Source: Channa striata (Eukaryota > Chordata > Actinopteri > Anabantiformes > Channidae). Taken from it: 64,000 nt of DNA. Made by a program: the position numbers and the translations under genes. Position 1 is the first letter of the stretch. The number at the start of each line of letters is the position of its first letter. Under the pieces are notes generated by a model. It did not search any database, was not told the DNA's origin, and was given only the letters and a program-made list of their open reading frames with translations. Positions 13,083 to 27,300 of the stretch are shown here, one piece after another. Location of the stretch: NCBI GenBank assembly GCA_033026295.1, contig CM065175.1, positions 14,645,837-14,709,836 of the forward strand. The letters are read 5' to 3'.

Positions 13083-16000
13083 CGAGAGGGAGATAACACA
13101 ATTACACACTTGTCCCGTTAACGTTGGAACGTCTTAATGGCGAGCAGGCCTAAAGGGGCCCTGACACCTATAATTCAGCTTGGGGTTGGGTGCAACTCAC
13201 TTTACATCTGCTGTCAATTTTTGAAAAGGATCTCAAAGCATTCAAAAACCTCTTTACATTTTGGATTTACTTTCACAACTGCAGCATTATTGTAAATCCA
13301 TGAATAAGTAAACTCACCTTTCCTCTCGGGCGTGTCTTGCTTCTTCCCTCTTGTCTACATAATCTCGACTGAAACAGAGAAGCAGAAGGAGCAATAAAGA
13401 GAGAATTCTGGACGTGTGTTCAAATATGTGAATTTAAATTAATACTGTATTTCAAATCAGATGATTGTTTAACTCCACTGGCCTTGATTTAGTTTACTTA
13501 ATGACCGTCATAAAGAGAGTCCAGCCTTTATCAGACTCATGGGGGACTTGTGAGTATTCCTGCTGTGTCAAGACTGGAGCCAATTACACAAGCCAACATG
13601 TTTTTATTGACTGTTCAAAGTAAAGAAATATTATATTCTCTATGATAAGAAGTCACGCAGAGTTTTGTCTGTATTTGTATAGTGAGACTAACTTGAAGCG
13701 GTTCCTCTCCTCTCTTTCGATTCTCTGCAGGCGCTCTTCTCTTTCCAGACGTCTCCGCTCTCTCTCTGCAGCCAAAGACTCCTGATGCTGTCTGTACGAT
13801 GAAGTTAGCAAGCCTCCTATGGCGGGTCTATATGCCAAGAAGAAAATTAATTAAAATTGCGTGACTGGTTTGTGTTTTGATTTATTGTGCTGTGGAAAAT
13901 GTGATATGCCGACCTGTCAGGTTTGGAATCTGGCGTGAAAGTTGTTGTACTAGTAAAGCGATGGACGGGTGATGTAGGAGCCTGGTGCCTGCCAGGGTAT
14001 GGAGTGCCAGTGGCATTGATTCTGTTAACAGAATGGAAAAATACATGCTTTGTTCTGGCTTAATACATTTTTCCGTGAAAAACACAAGAGAACTGAACAT
14101 CACTTCAACAATCTGTGATGTGATGTAAATTTCATGTCATGCTGTTGGACATTTCAGACTAAGATAGACAGCTTGTTGTATTCTTAGTGTTTAACTGCAC
14201 AACCTCAGGTTGACTGAAATATGTGCACATCTCCCTGAAAATGCCAAAACCTTAAAACAATCCCACATCTTGGTGCTTGACCTGACCGGCTGACTGCTGG
14301 TCTTACCTTTCAGCCCAGCAGGGCTTTCTAGTTGTGTACGACGTAGGTGAGTTGTTAGTATCTGTCAGACTGAAGACAGAATGGAGATAAAAAGAGAGTC
14401 AGACATTCCAAGGACAAATAATTAGAGGTTAGTAACACAGAGGAGACAGTGAGACAGCAGTAGGGGGATGCAAGACCACAAACCGACAAAGACAGTGGTA
14501 AGACATGATCTCCGTCTGCCTTATCAATTCAGCAATAAAACTACTGTGAATCCTAAAAAAATTGTTCTTACTGAAAAGCTTTTTAACGACGACTGCATAA
14601 AAAAGAGGGAATCGGTTCTGCTTGGATGGCATCAGGGACGCATGCTGAGGCAGTTCAGATTAGGTTTCCTATCCTGTTTCTATCCCTACGGATCTTTGCA
14701 GAAACATGAACAGCTAAGACACAGTGACTGTGACTCATGCTAATAGTTTGAATTCCTTAATGCTTTGGATTAATTTACTGACTTTTCTTGGATTAACCGT
14801 GGTGCAGAGCCACAATGAAAGACAGATGAGTAGTAAATGTCTGCAAAAGAATGCTGTCCAGCAACTTGGGAAAAGGAAGTAATTATTACGTTCCCTCTTC
14901 TACTTAAATCTTTGGACAGATGTAACATAAATCACATCTGATGGGACACAAAAGCAGCTGTGGTCACTATAAGCAAGAAAACACTTTTAACGGATGAAAG
15001 ATGGTAGAGAGGGCTTAAGCTACAGCATGCCCTACATGAATAACCTCATGAGACAAAATTCAGTAAAACAAGTAAATCTTCAAATTTACTATGCTTGCCT
15101 TCACTCATCTTTTTGCATGTGTGTTTTTAAATGTGCAGTGAGGTACACAGAAACACAGACATCGTGGTGGGAAGGACAGTGTATTTCCACGCTGTGAAGT
15201 CTAATGGTCTGGACGTAACACAAGATAACGGTATAGTAGCTCCTGCCCGCTACATGTAGCTTTTTCCTCGCCCTTCTCACTCTCCCCGACCCCAACAGAC
15301 TCCAGGGTCTGGATCAAGTCAGGGGGCAGAGGGTGAGATCGGGGGAAAATGAAGGGGGGGAGGTTGGGATAGACTGCAACTGAGGGTGTGCCTGATACTG
15401 TAGAACAAAAGGCATGACACATGTGGCTGGGGAGGAACACACCAAGGACTAAAGGTCCTCTTTTTAGGTGCCACGGACACAGGAGACGATGTCCTGGTCT
15501 TGATGCTGTGACATTCTCTCTGCCCTTCAGGGTCACTGGACTTAGGAAGGATGTTGGCCATACACTTTAAGTTCAAACACATGTTAGAAGTGTCTGCTAC
15601 GGCTGGAGCCACACTAGGATGACAAGATACAAGAAAGTAGGAGGAGGGAATGGAAATAATATTCATACGTTTAAAGACTAAAAGATTGTAGGAGATGCCA
15701 TTTTAGGAACATCGGCAAACAACTATCATAACCAGGCTGGCCTAAAATACCTGTGAGCGCCCTGTCTAGAGGACTCAGTGACTGGATGACTTTCATCATC
15801 TGCCTCTTCCTCATCCTCCTCCTCCTCCTCCTCCTCCTCCTCCTGCTCTTCTTCATCCTCCTCCTCCTCCTCCTCTTCCTCCTCTTCTCTGTGGTGAGAG
15901 GAGGTATCGAGGGTTGAAAGATGGAAAGGGAGGATGTAGGCAGGTGAGAGGGAAGAGAAATTGGGCGGAGACAACATGAAAACACAGCAGAGGATGGCAG

Positions 16001-19000
16001 AGCGGCGACCACACACACAGAAATGACACTAAAAACACGCTAGTAAAGCGAGAAAGCGTGATAAACATTAGTGCAAGACAGAGATGGCCAGTAAACAATG
16101 TATGAGAAGGTTAGTAGGTTTTATCAATGTTGATTCTTGAAATGTCAACATAGATTTGCACAACAGATGCAAGATAACAGATACACAAACTACACAATCA
16201 TAGAAAGATCTCGCTGCCATTTCAATAATGTAGAACTCTGTGTGTTTGAACAGATAGTCTGGGACACATCATCATACACAGGTCTGTGGCCGGCCCGCTG
16301 TTGGGAACCCCCTTAGTTCTCTGGATTTCATTAAAAACATGGAAAATGGTGATCTTCAAAGGCAACTTGAATTTCCTGTGGTGGACTGGAAGAAGCCAGT
16401 GTGGTATCGTGTGACCTTCTGGAGTGAATTTATATATACCTGAAGCCCTGAATATGACCAATACTATTAGTATGTTCATTCTTATTGATGTGAGGATGGG
16501 ATTATGTAGCAGTAGAAGATCCACTAATGAACATGGATATTAAAGACAATAAACAAGGCAACATCTAGTTTAAAATGAGGTCTGCTTTTGACACCTAAAG
16601 TGCCACAGTGACTTATTTAAAACATAATTTCCATAGAAATTATTTTCCATAGTTTTTCTGTTGCTTTTATAAAGCACACTCCAAGCTAATTTGCTCCTTG
16701 GCTGAATCACTAATTGTGCTATTTATGTAGTCATACAGTTTATAAAATATATGCTATTGTGGATCAATGAGAAAATGATCTGCTCTTTGCCTTCTGACAA
16801 AGAGCAGTTAGCTCATATCATGTGTTTTCCATCATGTCTTTAACAATGGCGAGCTTCATTTAAATGTCACTTTGCAGCAGAAGTCTCTTCTATGCATTTC
16901 TTATAAATTACTTCATAAATAAATCTTCTGCTTTGGCTCTGGATATTATAAACACATTTCTACAAGAATGAAATATCATAACACTCAAAAGACAAGCTGT
17001 TTCCTGTGAAACTGAGGAATAATTTGTGAAAGCTTTTATTGTGTATATCTCTCAGGTTCAAAATATACAAGGTAAAAACAAAAACCTCCGTTCAAAAGCA
17101 GAATCAGACCAAGATCCAGCTAAAGGGAATGGAAGTAAGGTTTAAGCTCATTATCTTCTTTATGACATCTTTCACTGTTCCACTACTCTCTGTCCGACCC
17201 CCTTCCTCACCTTTCACTGATGTCTTCAACGTGTTGGCCGCCGAAGGGAAGGAAGCTGCTTGTATGAGCACTGCATGGTGATGCTGGGGCAGAAGCATGG
17301 CCCCTGCTATTCTGGAGTGAGTGCCTCCGACTGCGCCTTCTCTCTAGGCCCCTCCTTTCATTGGTGCCGCCTACACTGGCTCGACGGCGGTCCTTTCTGC
17401 CGCTGAGAGGCAACTGGGTTTCATCATCACCATCCTCGTGGCGCAGAGTTGCCTGGGACAGTGAGACATCAATCAGAAGCTCAAGTGTGTGCGTACAATT
17501 TGTAAGCAGCCACCCTGGCACACTGCTGTAAGATGTCACATGACCTGTGGCTTATATTCTTTCAGAGAGACACACACGGCATTAAATCATTACATGCTAC
17601 ATGATATCATTTAGTTGCTTGGGCCTCCTGACCTCGTAGATGTTGAACTGTTCTACAAGGTCGAGGTCAGTGCCCTTCCTGCTCAGGTGTCTCTGTGCCA
17701 TGGCTTCAATACCCTGTTCCTCCAGACAGTCCACCATGTCATAGTAGGAGTCCTGGTCTGGGAGTCCTGCCAGAGTCTGAAACACATACATGTGATAAAA
17801 ATAAAGAGTTCTTGATGTTGTTATTAGCTGTGAGAGGAAAAAAGAAACTGGAATAACAAAGTAAACAGAGTAAATCTATCCCTGAGGTGGTTTTGTATCA
17901 ACCTGGTGTTGAAGTGTAATATGCGGCCAAATACTTTATCTAAATAAATTTCTATCACCACTATTTAAATAATTATGTGTTGTCTGTATTTTCACTCCAG
18001 AGTAACTGCATTATATTTTATCCAGTATGGCAGAACATGGCAAATATATGACATGCACAATACTATGAGTTATGTTATTTTCTTTAGCCGATGGTGTAAA
18101 CCGCTACAGTTACTGTGTAATAAAGGAGAGGAGTGACAGCCACTCAATACTAAGTGTTCAAGTTTCATCTGGGCAGACTGAATTTAGCCAGATTCAATCA
18201 TGTGGATGAAGCGGCAATGATTTGGAAACAATGCTGCTGCTCCTTCAGAACGAAAACTCACATTAATCTCATTGCAGAGATATGGCATTCAGATGCTGAT
18301 TAAATTTTAATACAGTGTGACTTTTAAATACAATGGTCTGAAGGATAGTAAATCACAAAGAAGAACAATGCTATTTGATGCAGTAGCCATATTGAATGTA
18401 TGCATAAAGTAGTTTTTACTGACCTTATTGACAAGTGTCATTGCATACACCAGCAGCTCCGTGTCCACTCCATCTTTTTCATCAAGGATCTCTGTGACAT
18501 TTGACCACAGTTTTGTGCCTGCAGAAGCAAAAGGCATGCAACACACTGAATGTGACAGTGCTGGACATGGGATAATAATAATCCACCTATACGCCATGTA
18601 GTATATGAAAAAGCTGCTCTAAACATCAGGTGTGCAAAGCTAAAAAACTAAAATTGTCACTTTAGGCAAAGTAGAAGCCACGTTTCTTCTAGAAAAAAAT
18701 GAAAGAGGCTCAATGAATTCCAAGGAGAAAGAAGCAGCTCTCGGCTCCTTCTCTTCAGGAGACTGGGAATCACATTTAGCCTTTTTATGCAACAACAGAG
18801 GTGACATGATAAGTCAGAGATGAGACAGAGGAGACAGAGGGATACCTGACCCATGCACACTCAGGCTCCACCTCCTCGTTATACACCACGACACAGTTTT
18901 GAGCTTTTAGGGTGGGAGGTAAATGAACACCACTGTGGGCGGGAGTTAGAGTCTGTCTCATTCCTTGGACAACTGATCTGACTTCAGTGTAACAGGAGAC

Positions 19001-21359
19001 ATCTGTGTCAACCTGAACAGCATTACAGCTGCCAGTTGTTTGATTACTGGAATTGATTAGTAAATCTAACTGAGAATTTACAACCATCTTCTGAAATTTC
19101 ACCTATGTTTTACAAAGTCTCCTTTTGAAGTTACAGTGTGGAACCTAAGCTGGCGCCCTACAGCCCTTCAGGTGCAGTATCAAGTCATTATTAAACTACA
19201 GAAACTTTTAGTGACAGTGTCTCCGCTTACAGCGCTGTTTTGTAAATCTGACTTTACAGGAGGCATTGACAATAACAAACATGCAAAGGGGAAATTAAAT
19301 GAACAAACTGTGAATTTAATATAAGGTTATTTATATGTGCCCCTTCACCCAGTGAGTCCACAAAGTGTACTCTAAATAAATGGACCTCATCAAAGAATAA
19401 TTCAATGTCTGGCTGTGTAGTCAGTGACATGCATGACTCATTTAGTGTTAGACCACTGAAAGCCTCAAACGTATTGACAATGTGCCTGTGTAGAGGTTGT
19501 TGATCCTTTAATGTGAGCTGCTGGCTTCTTAGGGGGAATATTACCTCTTTTGGCATCTACAACATTCACAGCCTTTATGAGCAGTGCAGCATTAGACTCT
19601 GTGTACTCCACAAACACCAGCAGCAGCTTGAGTGCTGTCTTCACCACAAGACGAAACTAACAAAAAAAAGAAACACAATTAATACATAAAATACAGAGTG
19701 GAATCATTCCTCAAATCCCATATATCAAAAACTATGGACCAACACTAAATGGCATTACATTTCCTTGTCTAATTTTTCCTGTCTCGAAAGTGTTGAAAAG
19801 TTAAATAAGATGACACTGATGACCCATGGGAGCAAACTGCACAATAGTTGCACAGTATGCAAATATCTGTATCAAAACATAATGACTAAAATCTGCACTT
19901 GGCAAACAACAGGTCACTAATCATGCTTAAGTAGAGCGAATCTTGTCAACAGAAATGAGTCATTTGAAAAAGATTGTCAGAGTTGTCCTTAAAAAGTCAA
20001 AAGACAGATGCCAAATATTATGTGAGCACTTTCACACGAAGACAAAAAAGAACTTAGTAAGGACAGAAAGCCGAGGGGAAATGGGTAAAAGCCAAGTTAG
20101 TTTCCTCATGTCCTGCAAATGTGCTGCACATGGCACAATCTGGCCACTAGAGGGCTTAGGTGACCACAAGGACAAAGCAGCCAGACAGTATGAAACTTCA
20201 GTCTAGTAAAGAATTTAAGATGTTATTTTGGTTTTGTCAGTGTGCAAATGAGGTGTCTGAATTGATTTTGTGATAAACTGTGTGAAAAGTAACGTTACCT
20301 TCGATCCAACCAGGGTGTAAAGCCACTGGACTGTTTCATTATGAGATATGAGGCCATTCATCCCATCCACATACAACATTATCTGACCGAGAGCTGAGAA
20401 AAAAAAAGAGAAAAAAGGGAGACAAAGACAGATTTATTTCAGCTGTTGTTTTCTTGAAGCAGTCATTCACATTTGCATTGGACAGAGCAAAACCTACAAG
20501 AAGAATGAGTTCCTTCTCTAAATGGTGAATGTGTGGAAAACCTGGAATTATGGCTATAGAAAACTGAGAAAAACTTAATCTGTGAAGTCTTGAAAACAAA
20601 AGTTTTTTATGGATGTGCACAAAAATAGAAAACATAATCAGCATTTTTGAGATACCAGTTTAATCTGTAGTTTAGCCTCTGTAAAAACTCTGGTAAAACA
20701 TTTACGTGCACATGAAAAAAAAAGTATCCACACAAATACACAAAATCATGAGTCTTGTGGGTCAATGAGTTAATCTACACAAAAACTGGACCTGATGTGG
20801 TGGAAAACCTTTTCCTTTTTAACGACACTCGTCCTCCACCTCTGGCAGTGCCTCACCAGATGATAACATGACTTCTATCTGTACCAGGACACATAAATAA
20901 GAATATAATAAAAGCCAAGGATCTCAATGGGGAAACTAAAGTGGGGCTTCTGTTAAAGAACAGAGGTGGTGGAAGAAGTTCCTGGAAGAAGCTATGGTGC
21001 TTAGTATTAATATTAATAGCTAGACAAGCAGTTGCTGCAAACACTGAAACACCAGGTGCTCTTTATAAAATGATGAAACGATATACAAGGTTTGCTGTAT
21101 GACTAGTCCAACCAGATAAAATGTTAAAAAATGACTTTTTGTATGTTCCTGAAATGTGGCATCTTATCTCTTGCTGTTTAAAATGGTCTGGCTTGGTTGT
21201 GACCCTTTAGAAAAGAAGCTGCAGCTTGTGTCATATTTTTCCTCTGCGCTTCTCAAGAGGGGCATGAAAAAAGTGAATATTCGGTAGATAAGCCAAAATT
21301 CCCAGGTGCAGCTGCTGTGTGTGTACGGTGCACGAGAATGTGTGGGTGAACACGAGTGC

Positions 21360-21390
<31 letters not shown>

Positions 21391-24300
21391 CTGATGGCCC
21401 ACTGCTGCAGCAGCGGCAGTTCATCTTTTAACAATCAGGGTTAATTACTCACAACATGTCAGGCCAGAGAATTCCTCACAGTCCTCTCCTGCTGCAAGCG
21501 CAGGGCTGTGAGTCACAGCACTCAGCAGCAAGGACAATGTGGTGTCTCAAATAAGACCAGGAGTGTGTGTTTATGAAAACATGATTAACCTTCACAGTCA
21601 GTGCGAGCCAGAGTGTGACCTTTTGCTTAACTCCTCCACTTTGTCTGGGACCACTGTTGACAGATCACTGACAGCAGTGATGGCATCATATACTGCTGCT
21701 CTAATGAGTCCAGAATGATTCCTAAGAAGATGTTTGCAAAAAGGTCCAAGTAGCATGTAAAATATGGATTTACAGTAATTCGTTTTATATACACTGACAA
21801 CAGTTGTGTCTTTTGCTGGATGGGTGACCAGTGAATATCATCACTGCACAGACTCAGTTGAACCCATGTACAGTATCTGCACCAATGCAGTAAGGTTTAG
21901 AGGATTGTCCATAAAAACAGGGCTGAGAAAAGCTACAGAACATGGTGTTAATGAGGCTTTTAAAGTGCCATTACGCAACATGAACGAGCAGCTTCTGTCG
22001 AATGTCTGTGATCGTTCCTTGAAGTTTAACATTAGATGAAATTCCCAAAAGAACGACATTATATAAATATATACAGAGAGGTTACGTGTGGCTTTTCAGC
22101 ATGTAGCCAAGTAAAATAATATCGAAAGAAATTCCTATATTATATGTCAATTTAATGTAGTGAGCAGTTAAGATACAAAAAAGATGATATTTAAACGCTT
22201 ATGAACCATGCCAGAAACCACATGATCGTTACCTTCTCTCTCAAATTCATTAAAACTGCTGCTACAAGGAATTATTCAGTGCCAGCTGCCATTTCAGGAC
22301 CAGAAGGACCAGAAACCACATGGACTGCAGTTCCGCTTTGAATAGTTTGGTAAAATGAGACTGTTACTGTTAAAAGGAATAAAAATGACCAGCGTCTGGT
22401 CAGAAACACTTTAAAGGAAACATCTAATCACTCCCAAAGCAATCATCTCTGAACTGCAAATGGAAGTTATTTCCACACACTTTTGATTAAATTAGTCATG
22501 AAACTGCCGGAAAACGTTACCCTTTTGTTGCAGTTCAGGCTTTGAATGTGTAATCAAATCATCATATTAGCTTTTTGCATTATAGGTCCAAATCCTGAAA
22601 CTTTTTATTTGTATTTATTTACTTTACAGACAAACATCAATACATTTGGAAGAAAGTTAATAAGAAGAGCATGTGAGTGTTGAGTCTATACAAGACACCC
22701 TTGATTTCTCATGAGGCCAAAAACGGGGCCTCCATTCAAGTAATCACAAGCTGTTCTACAATACCTCACACAAAGTACAACAATGCCAGTGCTCAGCCCC
22801 TGTGCATTTATGCCATGTAATGAGATGCTGGCAGACAATGAGCTGCCTCCAAACCGCAGTGATTAGACTTTAAATGTCAGCCATTATGTCAGAGGATAGC
22901 TGAGGAAGAAAGTTTTAGACTAGAAGAAACTTTTAGCAGCTCTATGAGCTGCTTAGCATCTTTAATACTTGAACGGTGTCGAGCTGCAGAAAGGGAACCA
23001 CGGGCCTACTGACAAGAGGAGACAGACCCCGTTTCGGTGTCTGACCCAGAACTCTGAGAAAAGTTAAAAACTTGCAACTGAGGTCTGGTGGAAGTGTTTC
23101 TTTAGGGCCTCTCCCTCTCATAAACCACAGCAATTATCTTCCACAGCCCCAGGAATGTGCAGGAAGGGCTGCTCCCTGACCACTGCCGAGGTGAGAAGAA
23201 CTCTGAGGTCTGAGTGGCAGCACCAGCACAGTTGACTTGTACGTGGGCATTAAAAAAGGCACATTTCTCAACAAAGGTTCAAGAAATCAACTCAACAGCT
23301 TCTCAACCTGTCCACTCCCCCTCCACTCACCACTCTGCCCCTTCGGGTTTATTTGGATTTTGGAATTTATTAAAAGTGGGTCAGCCAAACTGTCCGCCAA
23401 GGTGCAACATGTATTTTACCAGGACTGTAGTAAAGCAGCCAAATCTCCATTTCATCCAGTGCAGCTGAGAGCCTCTTATCGTGTTTTGTTCTGCATTAGT
23501 GTGGAGCTGCACTCCCAGTTCAGACATGTGCCTCCCTGTGCCCACGTGAGCAAGATATACTTTACTGCAAAGTCTGGCAAAGACTTTTTATGTAGGTTCT
23601 TGTTCTACTATGTCACTGTAATTATAGTAAATCATTTGAATTCTGATTCTGTGACTCTGCACAGGTGGCACAGACAGCACTCAGCACTAACCTACTATCA
23701 CTATTTTTGAGGTTGCGATTTAGGGTTAGTCGTTGATGACTTATCTTCAAACTTTAACTCGTGAGAAAAACCTTCCTGGATCAAGTTAAGACATGTTGGT
23801 GAAACCCACATATAAATATTTCTCCCTCTGATCTTCAGAGCTTTAGAGCTTTTTTTAAATTTTATAGTCTGTAAACTCTCTTTTTGATACAGCTTCAGAA
23901 CTCTCATCAGCATTGCTTTTAATACCAGCATGCAGCTCCAAAAACTATAAATTCACCCTATACTACCTGCTCCATCCAAAAAGAAAGTAGTCAGGAAAAA
24001 TCAGGTCAAAAATCAAGTTCATCTGGTGGCAAGACATGCAGCATCAAATTGGGTTTCTGTCCAGCTGACTTGCAACAAGAATGTCATTAGTTGCAGGTAT
24101 TTATTAATAAACCTGTTGCTTTGGATTAAAAGTCTGTCCATTACCAAGTGAGCACAAATCAGTCTGAGGGGCCCATAAATGAGTGCACCAATTCATCTGT
24201 TTGTTGTAAAGATACTTTAATCTGAACCAGAAAAGTGAGTCTTTCGACCAAAACCCATTCCATGGAAAGAAATTGTTGATGAAACCGTGCCTAATGATGC

Positions 24301-27300
24301 TGAAACTCTGGTAAAACATGACGGATTTCCCTTTAGTGCTCACATTTATAATTTCTATATCCAAGCCTCTGATTTAGAGTCTGTCTACCATAAAAAGACA
24401 AGTTTATTAGTCAGGTCAATTAAACAGCTCTAACTGTATATGAACTGTAAAAGACATTTTCATTGGTTATGTTCCATTTGTTATTTAACTAATCACCCAG
24501 ACAAACTGCCTCTGCAAGACCATTTCCAGCCACTGAGTTGAGAGCCAGACTTTGAGATCATACAGCGATCCAGCAAAGGGATGCTTCCACTTTCAGACCT
24601 GGACAGAGGTCCACCAGCATTAGACGGTTTACCACGGGGCAAAACCAAACAAAGACAAAGAACCAGAGGTAGTAGAACAACAGCATGACGTCAGCAGGCT
24701 CTCCAGTCTTTGGCTGAGGAAGCTCTACAGGCGCTGCAGACCTGAAATGGATGCAGTACAGAGCAGGGCAAAGAGAGATGAGGGGACTGCAACACAATGC
24801 AAGAAAACAACTGTATTTAAAATGGTTTAAAGCTGATACTGTATGTGCTACTGTACTACAGAAATTGTAGAAAATCATTTTAGGACAAAGAACAACTGGG
24901 GAAAACCAAACAAATGAGTCTCTCGCATCCTGTCCAAGTGGGGAAGACTTTGGAGAAAAGCTACTGCATGACATCCACCCACTTGTAACACACACTGAAA
25001 GATGAGCTGTGGTAAATTCTTACTGCTCTTGAGAGAGTAGTGGTGTGATTCGCTCTGGTTATGGCCAGCAATTTGCTGAATTCAGTCCCAAAAAGCAGTC
25101 AGCTCCCAGGAATCAGCCGTAAAACCCACGTGAACGCTGAGGATTTCAGTCTGTCTGTGTGCTACATTACTGCAAAAGATTTATTATTTTCCCAATTTAT
25201 AGTTTATGTATCAGTACAGAAAGGTCAGAGATGATAAAATAACAGCCTGGGAAATCAACCAAATCAAAGTCTTATATTCTAATTGCCCTGGAAACTGAAT
25301 TCTGTTACAGTAAAACGGGCTCCAGGATGGGGCTGCTGCTCGACTGCCAGTGGGTTTTCCAAGGCTGAAAACGTCTACAGATGAAAGCAGAAGAAAATGG
25401 GGGAGGGAGAATATAGGTCAGGCAGGTGGGACTGAATTGGGTTCAGATGCAAGTTGTCTGCTCATGTGAAGGGGATCTGAAGGGGTCTGTGGGGGTCTGG
25501 AACATGGGTGGACAGGGCTATAGGAAGCTTATCCAAAAACATGACACCAGTGTTTTTTTCTTTTCAGGTCACACATGATTCTGGCTTTATTGTTTGTCTG
25601 CCTGTTTTAACTTGAGACCATGAAAAAGTAAAAAGTGTATGTTTTAGTATGTCAGTCAGTTCTGGAAGCATTAAATGTATTTATTTGATTTATTTTATTA
25701 ATTGAGAGAGAGAAAGAGAGAAAGAGAGAGACAGAGAGAGAGAGAGAGAGGCCATGCTTAAGGCAAAAACACAATTTTGCCAGTGGAGCAAAGAGAGTTG
25801 AGAGGTTGTGGGTTGAAAGCATGTGTAGAGCTCATTTCCTTAATTTCCTCTGGCTAAATGAAGTCATTCCTGTCATCACAGAGAAAAAACTTTGGTAGTT
25901 AAAAAAGCCAAATTATGTATATAAATATTACTGGTTTTCTCAAGAGTTCAAAACCTTGTAATCAGTAATCACTAATACTTTTTGGATTCACATTCTTCAG
26001 TTTTTGTTTTCTTTTGGGCCAGGTGGCGGTGACGGTGGGGGTACAGTCGGGTTAGGGTTACGGGTTAACAAGCACTTTCATTAGAATAAAGCATTACAAA
26101 ACTTACATATTAACCTTTTAATGCCTAAAAGCTGTCACAGGCATCACAGACGAGTGTTTGGAGAATTAAAATGTTTTGCACAAAGGGAGATCGGGAGCAG
26201 AGGCTGACTCAAAAAGTGGAAGGTGAGATCAGCTGGAGAATATGAACGTTTTCCCGCTGGGGCCTCATTACAAACCAGGAGGTCAATTTCTAGAGGTACG
26301 ACACTGGCATTCCTTGAGATTCTCTTCCTCCTCCAAACACACGTATGTGTGTCAGCAGTTCCTGTGTTTTCCTTCTCTAATTTTCTTCCCTCATCTTCTC
26401 CTGATCATTACTCTTGATCTGAACACACAAACAAGGAAAATAATAACCGTCGTAATAACCATCGCATAAACTGATGCATTTGTACAAAGCGACTGGGTCC
26501 AGCCGAAACAGAATGGAAATGTTTATCCAGACGATGGGCCATAGTGAAGGTCTCCCCGGCTTAAAAAGACGACCTATACCAGAGCCAGACAACGTAATAC
26601 ACAGTGTTTCCAACAAGAGCTTCCAACACGGCTGTTAACCTAACAATGCCTGGATTTTTACTTAATGCTCAGCTCCCCTCACTGGCCCTTCATTGACCAG
26701 CAGAGGGAGAATTCGGTTGAGCTCTGTTGAGCGTTTTGCACAAAAACAATGTCATTCCAGTATGTCATGGCACATCAAAATGTACAAATTAGAAGGAGCA
26801 TTATGTCCATGAGCCTTTCTTTCTGACAAATTAGCATTTGATCATCATCAGGCAATGCTTTTGTAAAAGATTAACTAATCCAAGCTCTGAAGATTTACAG
26901 GTTTTCAATCTAATCAGATAATCTGGTTTGAGGTAAACAAGTTAAATTATCATCTGGTCTATCTGCTAACACTGAAAACACGTTTGTATCACACACATTC
27001 ATGCTAGTGAATATTTTGCCATGTTAATCCCTTTACACAGATAATACTATAACTGCCACTACAATTTTAACAAAAGCGTTTTGTATTTCATGTGCAGTTG
27101 TACCTTTGTGAGAAAACAGCCGCCCAGCAAAGTTACTGCAGTGTGTGACAATAAAACAGGACAGAGTGCTGTATTGGGAACAAGTCCCAGACATTTTAAG
27201 AGGCAATGAAACCTTCGAATCAAGCACATCTCTCTTTTTCCCACAGAGGCCCTCGGAGCAGCTCCCGATGGAAACCAGGAAGTCAAGGTGCTGTAACTTA

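Noticed and set aside
15671..16018. Arg-rich and Gly-rich frames over the triplet repeat
   Set aside because: Other frames of the poly-Glu exon. Only the Glu frame has matching splice phases.
24558..24995. 145-codon minus-strand frame in the 10.3-kb fhod3 intron
   Set aside because: Cys/Phe-rich text with no FHOD3 similarity. The adjoining fhod3 exons already join in frame without it.
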